A stretch of DNA of 64,000 bases from Mesorhizobium sp. 1M-11 (GCF_001303895.1 NZ_LJSD01000011.1:496001-560000), one strand, 5' to 3'; shown: positions 42,998-54,798, numbered from the stretch's first letter. Program-made: numbers and translations. The notes: generated by a model from the letters alone, not told the origin.

Positions 42998-43282
42998 TCA
43001 GCCGGTGATGTCGAAATCCATCGGCGCATCGGAGGGGTCGGCGGGTTTTGGCTCGACACGTCTGACGCCGGCGCCGGATGGCCCTTGCCAAAAGGCTTTC
43101 AGCATCTTGGCCACGGCTTCGTTCGAACCTGCGATCAAGACGCTGACTGAACCGTCCGGTTCGTTGCGCACCCAGCCGCGCAGGCCAAGCCGTGACGCCT
43201 CGCGTTGCGTCCACACACGAAAGCCGACACCCTGAACGCGGCCGGTGACGTGTACGTGCACCGCTTTGCTGCTGCCGCTCAC
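42998..43282 (-). CDS. acyP: Acylphosphatase
   Basis: A 94-residue acylphosphatase, which hydrolyses acyl phosphates such as acetyl phosphate. The signature VTGRVQGVGFRVWTQ holds the active-site Arg, and GWVRNEPDGSV holds the active-site Asn. Its start overlaps the P450 stop by four bases, so the two are translationally coupled, an odd pairing between a metabolic clean-up enzyme and a monooxygenase. Confidence 0.95.
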   Translation of the reverse strand: MSGSSKAVHVHVTGRVQGVGFRVWTQREASRLGLRGWVRNEPDGSVSVLIAGSNEAVAKMLKAFWQGPSGAGVRRVEPKPADPSDAPMDFDITG

Positions 43283-44646
43283 CGCTTCGTCACCCGCATC
43301 GGCAGACCACCTTCAGGTTGTGTTGTCAGCTTCTGCACCGGCCAAGGTTTCGTCTCGGCGACCGTGTCGAAACGGAAGCGCGAAAGCAGGATGGCGAGCG
43401 CGATGATCGCTTCCTGCATGGCGAAACTTGCCCCGATGCATACGCGCGGACCGGCGCCGAAAGGCAGATACTGGAACCGGTCCATCTTTTCCCGGCTTCC
43501 AGGATGGAAGCGCTCCGGCAGGAAGGCATCGGGGCGATCCCACAGCTTGCGATGGCGGTGCACCACCCAGGGCATCACCAGCACGGCAGCACGCGGCGGA
43601 ATATAGAGCCCGTTGAAGGTCTCCGGCTCGACCGGCTCGCGATTGATCGACGGGGCCGGCGGATAGAGCCGTAGCGCCTCTTCGAAAACCGCGCGTGTGA
43701 GCGGCATGGCGTCCAGCCATTTGGTCGGATCCGGCTCGCGTGCCAGAACGGCATCGATCTCGGCTTCCACCGGCTCGCGCTCCCACGGTGCCTCGGCCAG
43801 GCAATACAGCGTCCAGCCGAGCGCGCGGGCCGTCGTTTCGTGGCCGGCACCGATGAAGGTGATGATGTTGTCTTCCACCTCGGCGCGGGTCAGCCCATCA
43901 GGCCCTTCGGCCTTGAGCAGCAGGGTGAGAAAATCCTGCGGCACGCTGTTGGGATCGCGCTTCAATCGCTCCTCGCGCATCAACACGGTGTTGGTGACGA
44001 TGTTGCGGAAATACGCCAACGACTTGCGACCGCGGATGCGGGTCAGCCTCGGCAACCAGTCCGGCGCACGCAGCAGATCGAGCGGATCGACCCGGCCCAT
44101 GGTCTCGAACAGGCGGTCGATCTGGCTGGCAAAACTGCCCGGCTCGCCCGCAATCTCACCGGAAAACAGCGTCTCGGCCAAGATGTCATAGGTCAGCATG
44201 GTCATGTCATGAGCGACATCGCTGACCGCGCCGTCCTGATAGCGCTCGACGAACTCGACCGTGCGTTTCAGCATCGGAGCGGCAAAGCCGAATATGTGAC
44301 GCGGCGTGAACACCGGAGCCATCGCCTTGCGTGAACGCTTCCAAACGTCGCCCTCCGCGGTGAGGAGGCCGTCGCGCAGGATGGGGCGCAGTATTTTCTG
44401 GCGCACCGTCGCCATCTTGTAGTTTTTGGCGTTGTCGACGAGCACATGACGGATGAGCGCCGGATCGTTGGCGACGACCAACGGCCCACCGATACCGGTC
44501 ACCGAAATCCAAGGTTCGTTGTAGGAAGGCTCACCCCACAACTCGAGCGGATTGCGGTAGACGATACGCATCATCTCCAGCGTCGAGGGCGGCACGGTGC
44601 GCGGCTTCGGCGCCGGCGGAACGAAGGGGGCTGGCTTTGTGTCCAT
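43279..44646 (-). CDS. Cytochrome P450
   Basis: A 455-residue soluble P450. The haem-binding Cys403 is in FGAGPRVCIG, the I-helix oxygen-activation motif is GAGHETTARAL, and the K-helix ExxR is in EEALRLYPPAP. ALIRHVLVDNAKNYKMATV and the GDVWKRSRKAMAPVFTP C-helix are easy to align with CYP4/CYP102-like families, which hydroxylate fatty acids or terpenoids. The ATG at 44646 has GGAAG upstream; an earlier TTG adds 13 residues. No ferredoxin or reductase gene is adjacent. Confidence 0.93.
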   Translation of the reverse strand: MDTKPAPFVPPAPKPRTVPPSTLEMMRIVYRNPLELWGEPSYNEPWISVTGIGGPLVVANDPALIRHVLVDNAKNYKMATVRQKILRPILRDGLLTAEGDVWKRSRKAMAPVFTPRHIFGFAAPMLKRTVEFVERYQDGAVSDVAHDMTMLTYDILAETLFSGEIAGEPGSFASQIDRLFETMGRVDPLDLLRAPDWLPRLTRIRGRKSLAYFRNIVTNTVLMREERLKRDPNSVPQDFLTLLLKAEGPDGLTRAEVEDNIITFIGAGHETTARALGWTLYCLAEAPWEREPVEAEIDAVLAREPDPTKWLDAMPLTRAVFEEALRLYPPAPSINREPVEPETFNGLYIPPRAAVLVMPWVVHRHRKLWDRPDAFLPERFHPGSREKMDRFQYLPFGAGPRVCIGASFAMQEAIIALAILLSRFRFDTVAETKPWPVQKLTTQPEGGLPMRVTKR

Positions 44647-44800
44647 GACGTCTTCCGTGGCTGGCTCCAATGTAGTGAGCGCCAATAGCGGCGTCCATGC
44701 GGCGCAACAGCAAGGCGCGATAGCGTCCTGGCAATTCCAGCTTGCACGGGCCCTTGCCTTTCCTACCTAGGAAAAGACCGCAATCCAGGAGTTCCCGGCC

Positions 44801-45622
44801 ATGACACGTACCGACGTTCTGAATGCCGTTGTCGCGTGGGCAACCGGGCATGAGGGTGTGGAGGCATTGATCCATACCGGATCGCTTGTCCGCACCGACA
44901 ACCGCGCCGACGAATTCTCCGATCTTGATATCGAGATCATCGCGGCAAGACCGGACAATCTCTCGTCGAACGACAAATGGCTGACGGAGATCGGTGAACT
45001 CATAACCGTCCTGCGCCTCGACGAGGACCAGGACTGGCCGACCCGGCTGGCGATTTTCGAAGGCGGCGTGAAGGTCGACTTCACGATCGCAGGCCTTCGA
45101 CGTGTTGCCGACATGATCAGATCCGGCCTCGATCCGCTCTATGAACGTGGCTATCGGATCTTGCTCGACAAGACGGGGCTTACGAAAGATTTGCCGCCAC
45201 CATCCCATCAGTTTCCGGCGGCTCCACTGCCCTCATCAGAAAAATTTCGTGAGAGGGTCGAGGAATTCTGGTTCGAGGCATTCCATGTGCCCAAATATCT
45301 GGCTCGTGGCGAGCTTTTCCTTGTCAAACAACGCGACTGGACCATGAAGGAACTGCTGCTGGAAATGATCGAATGGCATGCAATCGCAACGAATTCGAAG
45401 CCGGTGGACATCTGGCACATTGGCACCCATCTCAGGGAATGGACCGATACCGAAACCTGGCGCGATTTACAGGAAACGTTCGGCCGTTTCGACGCCGACG
45501 ATCAGAAGCGGGCCTTTGAGGAAACTGTGAAGCTTTATGGCCGACTTGGTCGCGAGGTCGCGGCACGTGCCGGGTTCCACTACCCGCAGCAGGTCGAAGA
45601 CAAGATCCGCGCGCTGGGCTGA
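44801..45622 (+). CDS. ANT(6)/AadK-like aminoglycoside 6-adenylyltransferase
   Basis: A 273-residue nucleotidyltransferase of the streptomycin adenylyltransferase family. The catalytic segment is HTGSLVRTDNRADEFSDLDI (GS...DxD), and a further Asp lies in GGVKVDFTIAG. The C-terminal half is helical, as in AadK. Related enzymes inactivate streptomycin, but chromosomal homologues may have a cell-own substrate. GGAG lies before the ATG. It is divergent from the P450 gene. Confidence 0.88.
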   Translation: MTRTDVLNAVVAWATGHEGVEALIHTGSLVRTDNRADEFSDLDIEIIAARPDNLSSNDKWLTEIGELITVLRLDEDQDWPTRLAIFEGGVKVDFTIAGLRRVADMIRSGLDPLYERGYRILLDKTGLTKDLPPPSHQFPAAPLPSSEKFRERVEEFWFEAFHVPKYLARGELFLVKQRDWTMKELLLEMIEWHAIATNSKPVDIWHIGTHLREWTDTETWRDLQETFGRFDADDQKRAFEETVKLYGRLGREVAARAGFHYPQQVEDKIRALG

Positions 45623-45680
45623 TCCGCACTGCGCAAACAACGGACAGGACCCGGGCTGGACACTTCGCCGCAGGATAAAT

Positions 45681-45911
45681 TCAGTTCCTTGGTTCCTTCC
45701 GCTCAAGGTAAAGCTTCAGGCTTTCGCGGATGTCGGCTTCATCAAAGACACCCTGCGAGAACAGGTCCATTGCCTCCCGGGCCAAATTCTCCGCGGCAGT
45801 GCTCCCACGCCTGAGGCCGCGCTGGGTGCAGATGTCATCATAGATGACTTTCAGAAGTTTGAGATCGTCGGGATACGCAGCCCCGCTCGTCGAGGAATGG
45901 CGAATCACCAT
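45681..45911 (-). CDS. Small conserved-type hypothetical protein
   Basis: A 76-residue protein: MVIRHSSTSGAAYPDDLKLL, then a helical part ENLAREAMDLFSQGVFDEAD and IRESLKLYLERKE. The ATG at 45911 has GGAAGGGAG just upstream, so the longer frame to 45995 is not used. It is convergent with the adenylyltransferase gene. No known domain. Confidence 0.75.
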   Translation of the reverse strand: MVIRHSSTSGAAYPDDLKLLKVIYDDICTQRGLRRGSTAAENLAREAMDLFSQGVFDEADIRESLKLYLERKEPRN

Positions 45912-46303
45912 AACTCCCTTCCCTTGCACTTGGGGCGGAAGCGCGTCTTCGCTTACAGCCGGCGATGCCCTGACCCATCTATCGCCGATGAACAAGCATA
46001 CGACTGTTGATCGAAATGTCCAAATCGCAGAGTGAAGCAGCCTGCTTTGCGCGCTCCGCCAGCAACGTCATCATTTCCCGCATAACCAAGCGGCGCTCTT
46101 AGCCGCTATCTGCCGGCATCGATCCGACCAGGCGGCTGTGGAGGTTACGTGCTCGTCATTTTGTGGGGGTTGCCCCTGGGCGCTGGCGCCTCGACGCGTT
46201 CGGAACGGGGCGGAATGAGGCGCAGGGAAGCCAAGCACCACTCGCGTGTGTGATTGCCCCCGCCTCTACGAGCCATTATCCCCGCTGCAGTACCCCGTAA
46301 ACC
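45912..46303. other. Long intergenic region before gyrB
   Basis: About 390 bases with no convincing frame. The right end leads into the gyrB promoter. It includes a GGGCGC-TG-GCGCCT type short inverted stretch near 46176 and no tRNA or known riboswitch that I can see. A small RNA gene is possible but not supported. Confidence 0.5.
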
Positions 46304-46332
46304 TTGGAAAAACCGCCTTTTACCCCTATATC
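46304..46332 (+). promoter_or_regulatory. gyrB promoter
   Basis: TTGGAA (46304-46309), a 17-base spacer and TATATC (46327-46332), with about 70 bases to the gyrB ATG. The spacing is ideal for the housekeeping sigma factor. Confidence 0.7.
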
Positions 46333-46335
46333 TGA

Positions 46336-48882
<2,547 letters not shown>

Positions 48883-48933
48883 GGTTGTGCACTGACGCAT
48901 AGGTACCCAAGCCTTTCTGAAGCCTAGCGACGC

Positions 48934-48957
48934 GACCTGCGTCTGAGTTCGCAGGTC
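48934..48957 (+). terminator. Hairpin between gyrB and the LuxR-type gene
   Basis: GACCTGC (48934-48940) pairs with GCAGGTC (48951-48957) around ten bases. There is no T run on this strand; it is a weak candidate terminator for either convergent gene. Confidence 0.4.
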
Positions 48958-48982
48958 TCATGATGAGCGGCAAGACAGATCG

Positions 48983-49822
48983 TCATTGTCGTTTTTCGAT
49001 GATCTGGATGAATCGGGCAAAAAGCTCGGCCTGGGATTTGATGCCGAGCTTGCGGTGGATATTGCGGCGATGGACCTTGATGGTTCCAGGAGCAACACCC
49101 AGCGACCGCGCGATGGATTCGGTCGAATGACCCTGGAGTACCATATCGACGACGTGCATCTCGCGCGAAGTCAGTGACAGGCTCTCCCATATGTGAGCGC
49201 GGTCGAATTCGTTTGCACGCGCCTGCATGCCTTTGGCCATTGACGCAGGATGTTCCATTTCGGACATTTCGGGCAGTTCAGCCCAGCGCAGACGGCAAAG
49301 TTCGATGACCGTCGGTGCCATATCGCGCAGCAGCCGCGCGTCGGCGGTGCCGAATGGCCCTGTTGTCTTGAGCCGCATCAAAGACAAAACCAGAGCCTGC
49401 TTTCCAGCGAGCGGCACGAAGAAGCCGACCTCTTCGGCCAGGCGTGTCTGGCTGTAGTAGGAACGGAAATATTCGCTGGCATAAAAGCGATCCGGCGCCA
49501 GTTCACGCATGCGCCAGAAGCCTTCCCGACGCTCCACCGCAGCATGATGGAAAGGATCGAGCAGGTAAGGCCCTTCCTGGTAAAGCGCGACAAATACGTG
49601 ACTTTCAGCCGGCGAAAACGTTTCAAACAGCATCGGCGGCCGCGCCGCGCCGCGATAGCCAAACACCACCGAATGATCGAAGAAAACGTGCCGGCGCAAC
49701 CAACCGACCAGCGCCTCCCCAAAACCGCGGCCCTCCGTCTCCCGGGTGGCGGCAATCACCGCCGCAAGGTCATCGAAATCGCCGCCGCGGGAGGTTTGCC
49801 TTCGCAAGGAAATACCACTCAT
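48983..49822 (-). CDS. LuxR-type transcriptional regulator
   Basis: A regulator of about 279 residues. The N-terminal ~200 residues look like a GAF-type sensor (HVFFDHSVVFGYRGAARPPM ... FGTADARLLRDMAPTVIELC). The C-terminal LuxR HTH is clear: LSLTSREMHVVDMVLQGHST, then RSLGVAPGTIKVHRRNIHRK. The start is uncertain: ATG at 49822 or GTG at 49849, neither with a clear Shine-Dalgarno; the GTG lies inside the inverted repeat. It is divergent from the polyamine-type ABC operon and probably controls it. Confidence 0.9.
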   Translation of the reverse strand: MSGISLRRQTSRGGDFDDLAAVIAATRETEGRGFGEALVGWLRRHVFFDHSVVFGYRGAARPPMLFETFSPAESHVFVALYQEGPYLLDPFHHAAVERREGFWRMRELAPDRFYASEYFRSYYSQTRLAEEVGFFVPLAGKQALVLSLMRLKTTGPFGTADARLLRDMAPTVIELCRLRWAELPEMSEMEHPASMAKGMQARANEFDRAHIWESLSLTSREMHVVDMVLQGHSTESIARSLGVAPGTIKVHRRNIHRKLGIKSQAELFARFIQIIEKRQ

Positions 49823-49840
49823 ATCAGTCAAATCATACTC

Positions 49841-49862
49841 ATATACCACCTGTGAGGTATAT
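49841..49862 (+). promoter_or_regulatory. Candidate LuxR operator
   Basis: ATATACC (49841-49847) and GGTATAT (49856-49862) form a perfect inverted repeat with an eight-base centre. It lies in the short AT-rich spacer between the regulator gene and the ABC operon, at about lux-box size. Confidence 0.5.
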
Positions 49863-49920
49863 ACGAGTTGAAATTTTCTGCTAGCGTTGCGGGGACGCGT
49901 CCGCGCTTGGAGACATTCGT

Positions 49921-51063
49921 TTGACCGCAGCGCTTAACCCCGACATCGAGTTCCGCGAGGTCGCCAAGCGCTATGGCGCGGTCACCGCCGTCAGCGGCAT
50001 CAATCTCTCCATTCCTCCGGCCGCCTTCGTCGCGCTGCTCGGACCATCGGGCTGCGGCAAGACCACCTGCCTGCGCATGATCGCCGGTTTCGAGCAGCCA
50101 AGCGAAGGCCAGGTGCTCATCCGCGGCCAGGACATGGCCGGAACGCCGCCTTATCGGCGGCCCGTCAACATGGTGTTCCAGCAATATGCGCTGTTTCCGC
50201 ACCTCGACGTGGAGAACAACGTAGCCTACGGCCTGCGCCAGCAGCGGCCCAGGCTTTCCACCCGCGAGATCCGTCTAAGGGCAGGCGAAGCCCTGGCAAT
50301 GGTTCAGCTCGCCGGCTATGGCCACCGCAAGGTCCACGAGCTTTCGGGCGGTCAGCAGCAGCGTGTCGCGCTCGCCCGTGCCCTGGTCAACAAGCCGGCA
50401 GTGCTGCTCCTCGACGAGCCGCTGGCCGCACTCGACAAGAAGCTGCGCACGGACATGCAGATCGAACTGCAGAATCTGCAGCGTGAACTGGGCATAACGT
50501 TTGTGCTGGTCACGCACGACCAAGAGGAAGCCTTGTCGATGAGCGACTTCGTCTGCGTGATGAATCGCGGCAGCATCGTCCAGATCGGCCAGCCTAACGA
50601 AGTCTATCACGAACCGGCTGATCTGTTCGTCGCCGATTTCGTCGGCAAGACCAACCTTCTACCCGGTAAGGTCTCCGGCCGCGCGGATGGCCTGGTCGAG
50701 CTGCGGCTCGCCAATGGATCCACGATCTCGGCGCGCAGCCGCGGCAACCTCGCCAAGGGCGACGACACTACGGTCAGCCTGAGGCCGGAAGCACTGAGGC
50801 TGGAAGCGCCAGGGCGAGGCACGCTGCAAGGTGTCGTGCGCAATCGCATCTTCCTGGGGGCGACTGTGGAATATGCCATCGAGGTGCCGGTCCTGGGAAC
50901 GCTCATGGCCACCGCCGACCATCAGTTCTTCCAGGGGAATCTCTTCGAGCCGGGTGAGCCCGTCGCCATCGGCTTTGCTCCAGGAACGCCGCTGGCGTTC
51001 CCGGGCATCAAGGAAAACGGGACAAAACAGAGGGAAACCAGAAATGTCGAAATCATATCGTGA
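49921..51063 (+). CDS. Polyamine-type ABC importer, ATPase (PotA-like)
   Basis: A 380-residue ATPase of the spermidine/putrescine class: Walker A GPSGCGKTTCLRM, Q-loop MVFQQYALFPH, signature LSGGQQQRVALARAL, Walker B LLLDEPLAALD and a C-terminal TOBE domain. It starts with the rare TTG at 49921, preceded by GGAG. Its end overlaps the next gene by 20 bases. With a binding protein and two permeases it makes a complete importer, most likely for polyamines or related amines; the true substrate is inferred from family only. Confidence 0.92.
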   Translation: MTAALNPDIEFREVAKRYGAVTAVSGINLSIPPAAFVALLGPSGCGKTTCLRMIAGFEQPSEGQVLIRGQDMAGTPPYRRPVNMVFQQYALFPHLDVENNVAYGLRQQRPRLSTREIRLRAGEALAMVQLAGYGHRKVHELSGGQQQRVALARALVNKPAVLLLDEPLAALDKKLRTDMQIELQNLQRELGITFVLVTHDQEEALSMSDFVCVMNRGSIVQIGQPNEVYHEPADLFVADFVGKTNLLPGKVSGRADGLVELRLANGSTISARSRGNLAKGDDTTVSLRPEALRLEAPGRGTLQGVVRNRIFLGATVEYAIEVPVLGTLMATADHQFFQGNLFEPGEPVAIGFAPGTPLAFPGIKENGTKQRETRNVEIIS

Positions 51064-52207
51064 CGGTCTGCCCGTCACATCGGAGGAATTCGTCCACCAA
51101 CTCATGCGTCTCAGACGCGGCTCCATCGGCCGTCGCGACTTCCTGGGCTTGACTGGCCTCGGCATCGCCACCGCTGTCCTCGGCCGCGAACTCGGCCTCG
51201 CCCCGACACCGGCCCGCGCCGCCGAGAACCTTGGCGACCGTATGTCGATCGCCACATGGCCCAACTACCATGATCCCGCGACCTTCGAGAATTTCACCAA
51301 GGACACGGGCGTGGCCGTCGAGGTCAATGTGTTCGGCTCGAACGAGGAAATGCTTGCCAAGCTGCAGGCCGGCGGTTCGGGCTGGAGCCTGTTCGTGCCG
51401 ACCAACTACACCATCTCGACCTACAGGAAACTTGATCTGATCGACCAGCTCGACATGGCCAAGCTGACCAATTTCGACGCCAAGTCGGAGGATGCGCGCT
51501 TTACCGCCGAAGGGACGATCGAGGGTGTCGTCTACGCGGTGCCGAAGAACTGGGGTACCACCGGCTTTGCCGTGAACACCAAGAAACTCACCAAACCGAT
51601 GACCAGTTGGAAGGAATTCTGGGATACGGCCATGGCTGAGGGCGACGGCCGCACGATGGTGCACGACTATCAGCTCACCACCATCGGCAATGCCCTGAAA
51701 TATTTCGGTTTCTCCTTCAACTCGCTGAAGCCCGACGAGCTGGCCAAGGCGGAGGAGCTGCTGATCAAGGTCAAGCCGCACCTCTTCGCGGTTTCCAGCG
51801 ACTACCAGCCGGCAATGCGGGCAGGCGACGCGTGGATGACCATGTGCTGGACCAATGACGGCGCCCAGCTTCACCGCGACATTCCCGAGATCGCCTATGT
51901 GCTCGGCAAGGAGGGCGGCGAGATCTGGACTGATTTCTATGCAATCCCCAAGGATGCGCCGAACAAGCCGGCGGGCTACGCCTTGCTCAATCACCTCATG
52001 AACCCGCAGGTGGCGGTGAAGGAGCATATCGCCAACGGCGCGCCCTGTACCGACGCGCGGGTCAACGCGCTCTTGCCGAAGGAAGTGTTGGAAAACCCGA
52101 TACTCTATCCGGCAGCCGAGTTGCTCACGCCGCTCGAATTCGGTGCCGCCGCAACACTGACCGACCCTTCGCGCGCCGAACTGATGGCACGCTTCAAGTC
52201 GGCCTGA
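51044..52207 (+). CDS. Polyamine-type ABC importer, substrate-binding protein (PotD-like), Tat-exported
   Basis: A 387-residue periplasmic binding protein. The N-terminus has a twin-arginine signal (GRRDFLGLTGLGIA, then a Leu-rich stretch and ARAAEN cleavage), so it is folded before export. The body follows the PotD pattern: MSIATWPNYHDPATFENFTK, then VPKNWGTTGFAVNTKKL and AMRAGDAWMTMCWTNDG. The start at 51044 lies inside the ATPase gene and has AGGGA upstream. Confidence 0.92.
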   Translation: MSKSYRDGLPVTSEEFVHQLMRLRRGSIGRRDFLGLTGLGIATAVLGRELGLAPTPARAAENLGDRMSIATWPNYHDPATFENFTKDTGVAVEVNVFGSNEEMLAKLQAGGSGWSLFVPTNYTISTYRKLDLIDQLDMAKLTNFDAKSEDARFTAEGTIEGVVYAVPKNWGTTGFAVNTKKLTKPMTSWKEFWDTAMAEGDGRTMVHDYQLTTIGNALKYFGFSFNSLKPDELAKAEELLIKVKPHLFAVSSDYQPAMRAGDAWMTMCWTNDGAQLHRDIPEIAYVLGKEGGEIWTDFYAIPKDAPNKPAGYALLNHLMNPQVAVKEHIANGAPCTDARVNALLPKEVLENPILYPAAELLTPLEFGAAATLTDPSRAELMARFKSA

Positions 52208-52283
52208 GCCGGTCCGTTCCTGTCACAAACCTTGCCGGCGAGCGCGAGGCAACCGCGCCCGTCGGTGACCTGGATCTAGCCGG

Positions 52284-53147
52284 ATGCCTGGTAGTCCCCT
52301 TCGTCGAAAACTGCTGACCACCCTGCTGCTGGCCCCGGCCGGCGCATGGCTGATCGTCTTCCTCGTGCTGCCCTTCATCGCCATCATCATCTTCAGCGTC
52401 GGCGAACGGGCACCGGAGGGAGGCTATCAGGCAGCGCTGACGCTGACGCAGTATGCCAATCTTCCCGCCCGTGCAGCCGCCTTCTGGAACACGCTGATCC
52501 TTGCTCCCGTCGGTGCTTTCGCTTGCCTGCTGGTGGCCTATCCCGTCGCTTATTATCTCGCACTGAAGGCGTCGCAGCGCTGGCGACTGATCCTGCTCGC
52601 GCTGATCGTCATTCCATTCTGGACCAGCCTTCTGATGCGCACCTATGCCTGGATGTATATCCTGGGCGGCCGCGGCATCCCGACCCTGCTCGCCTATGTC
52701 GGCATCGAGGATTTGCGGCTCATCAACACGCCGGGCGCCGTACTGCTCGGCATTGTCTACGGCTATCTGCCGCTGATGATCCTGCCGATCTATGTCAGTC
52801 TCGAACGGCTCGACCGCCGCCTTCTGGAGGCCTCCGCCGATCTCGGCGCCAAGCCGGTCTCGACCTTTTTTGGAATAACATTCAGGCTTTCGCTGCCTGG
52901 CGTGACGACCGGCTTTTCGCTGGTGATGATCCTGCTGCTCGGCGAATATCTGATCCCGACAATGCTCGGCGGCGGCAAGGTCTTCTTCCTCGGCAACGCA
53001 CTGGTCGACCTGTTCCTGCAGTCGCGCAACTGGCCATTCGGTTCCGCCATCGCGGTGACGCTGGTGCTTGTCTCGGTCGTAGTCCTCATCATCGCGAACC
53101 GTGTTTCGAGCCGCTTCTCCGGTGCGCGCCAGGTGGACCTGATCTGA
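52284..53147 (+). CDS. Polyamine-type ABC importer, permease 1 (PotB-like)
   Basis: A 287-residue permease with six helices. The cytoplasmic EAA loop is LLEASADLGAKPVSTFFGIT and the first periplasmic region includes SVGERAPEGGY. It starts 76 bases after the binding protein and its stop overlaps the next start (TGATG). Confidence 0.92.
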   Translation: MPGSPLRRKLLTTLLLAPAGAWLIVFLVLPFIAIIIFSVGERAPEGGYQAALTLTQYANLPARAAAFWNTLILAPVGAFACLLVAYPVAYYLALKASQRWRLILLALIVIPFWTSLLMRTYAWMYILGGRGIPTLLAYVGIEDLRLINTPGAVLLGIVYGYLPLMILPIYVSLERLDRRLLEASADLGAKPVSTFFGITFRLSLPGVTTGFSLVMILLLGEYLIPTMLGGGKVFFLGNALVDLFLQSRNWPFGSAIAVTLVLVSVVVLIIANRVSSRFSGARQVDLI

Positions 53148-53959
53148 TGCGCGCCTTCATCGCTGCGGTCTTTGCCTTCCTCTACCTGCCGATCGCGCTG
53201 GTCGTGCTGTTCTCATTCAATGCCGGCCGGCACGCCAGCGAACTCACAGGCCTTTCAACGCAATGGTATGGCAAGGCGCTGTCCAATCCTTTCCTGGTCG
53301 AGGCCTTGAAGAACAGCCTGTTCATCGCAACCACGAGTGCCTTCCTGGCGGCCGTGATCGGCACTGCGGCAGCCCTCGGTCTCGCCCGCGTGAGCCCGCG
53401 CATCCGCGCAGCCTTCGACGCGCTGCTGGGCGCGGCCATCGTGGTGCCGGGCGTCGTCATCGGCATCTCGACACTGGTGGCGCTGGTTCAGTTGTTCGAT
53501 GCGGTCAACCCGATGCTCGCCTCGATCTGGCCGGGCGACGCTCCGCCTCGACTGGCGCTGGGCTATGGATCGATCATCGCGGCGCACGGCCTGTTTTCGA
53601 TGGCTCTGGTGTCGATGATCGTGCGCACCCGGCTCGGCAGTCTCGACCGCAGCCTCGTCGAAGCCTCGAGCGATCTCTACGCGACGCCGTTCACGACCTT
53701 CCGCTCGATCGTGCTGCCGCAGATCATGCCGGCCGTCCTTGCCGGCTTCCTGCTCGCCTTCACCTTCTCCTTCGACGATTTCATCATCGCCTTCTTCGTC
53801 GCCGGATCGCAGACCACGCTGCCGATCTATGTCTTCGCCTCGATCCGCCGCGGCGTCACACCGGAAATCAATGCCATCGCCACCATCGTGCTGTGCGCTT
53901 CGGTGTTCATGGTCCTGCTGGCGCAACTGCTGCTGCGCAAGCGCACGCCCTCCCACTGA
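53147..53959 (+). CDS. Polyamine-type ABC importer, permease 2 (PotC-like)
   Basis: A 270-residue permease, AFLYLPIALVVLFSFNAGRH at the N-terminus and EAA loop LVEASSDLYATPFTTFRSIV, then FTFSFDDFIIAFFVAGSQTT. This last segment is typical of PotC. It pairs with the permease upstream; its start overlaps that gene's stop. An SDR gene follows 10 bases later in the same transcript. Confidence 0.94.
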   Translation: MRAFIAAVFAFLYLPIALVVLFSFNAGRHASELTGLSTQWYGKALSNPFLVEALKNSLFIATTSAFLAAVIGTAAALGLARVSPRIRAAFDALLGAAIVVPGVVIGISTLVALVQLFDAVNPMLASIWPGDAPPRLALGYGSIIAAHGLFSMALVSMIVRTRLGSLDRSLVEASSDLYATPFTTFRSIVLPQIMPAVLAGFLLAFTFSFDDFIIAFFVAGSQTTLPIYVFASIRRGVTPEINAIATIVLCASVFMVLLAQLLLRKRTPSH

Positions 53960-53969
53960 AAGGCCCATC

Positions 53970-54731
53970 ATGCTGCTCAAAGATCGCATTGCCGTGGTGA
54001 CCGGCGCGGGCTCAGGCATCGGCCGCGCGGGCGCTGCGCTGATGAGCAAGGAGGGAGCTGTGGTCGTCATCGCCGACCGGGATGCGGCGGCCGGCAATGC
54101 CGCGGCCGAGGCAATCCGCTCTGCGGGAGGGCGCGCGGAGGCCATCGCCACCGATGTCGCAGATGACACCCAGATCGAGCGGCTCGTCGCGACCACACTC
54201 GACCGTCACGGCCGCATCGACATCCTGCACAACCACGCCGGCATACAAATCGGCGGGCCGTTGACGGAAGTCGCGGCCGAAGGCATGGACGCTTCCTGGC
54301 GCATCAATGTGCGGGCGCAGTTTCTCACCGCGAAACTTGTTGTGCCGGCCATGATCACGCAGGGCAGCGGCGTGATCGTCAATACAGCTTCGAATTCCGG
54401 CGTCTTCTACGACCGTGAAATGATCGCCTATGCCACCTCCAAGCACGCAGCAGTGGCGATGACGCGGCAGATGTCGATCGACTATGCCAAATACAATGTG
54501 CGCGTGAATGCGTTGTGCCCGGGCTGGGTGGATACGCCGTTCAACGATCCGTTCATCGCTCAGATGGGCGGTCGGGAAGCGATCGAAACCTATGTGCGGA
54601 CAAAGATCCCCATGCAGCGCTGGGCAACGGCCGAAGAGATCGCTGAGGCGATCCTCTTCCTCGCGTCCGACAGGTCCTCCTTCATGACCGGACAAGCACT
54701 GGTGATCGACGGCGGCGAAAGCATCGCATAA
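53970..54731 (+). CDS. Short-chain dehydrogenase/reductase
   Basis: A 253-residue classical SDR: TGAGSGIG binds NAD(P), NHAG replaces the usual NNAG, and the catalytic Ser-Tyr-Lys are in NTASNSG and AYATSKHA. The C-terminus PGWVDTPFND and ALVIDGGESIA completes the fold. It starts 10 bases after the permease, so it probably acts on a product of the imported amine or alcohol. The exact reaction is unknown. Confidence 0.92.
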   Translation: MLLKDRIAVVTGAGSGIGRAGAALMSKEGAVVVIADRDAAAGNAAAEAIRSAGGRAEAIATDVADDTQIERLVATTLDRHGRIDILHNHAGIQIGGPLTEVAAEGMDASWRINVRAQFLTAKLVVPAMITQGSGVIVNTASNSGVFYDREMIAYATSKHAAVAMTRQMSIDYAKYNVRVNALCPGWVDTPFNDPFIAQMGGREAIETYVRTKIPMQRWATAEEIAEAILFLASDRSSFMTGQALVIDGGESIA

Positions 54732-54798
54732 CGAAGACCTCTCTGGCGGTGGCAATCATGCCCGGCCACAGCCAGAACCCATGCCGACCAGTCGCGCG

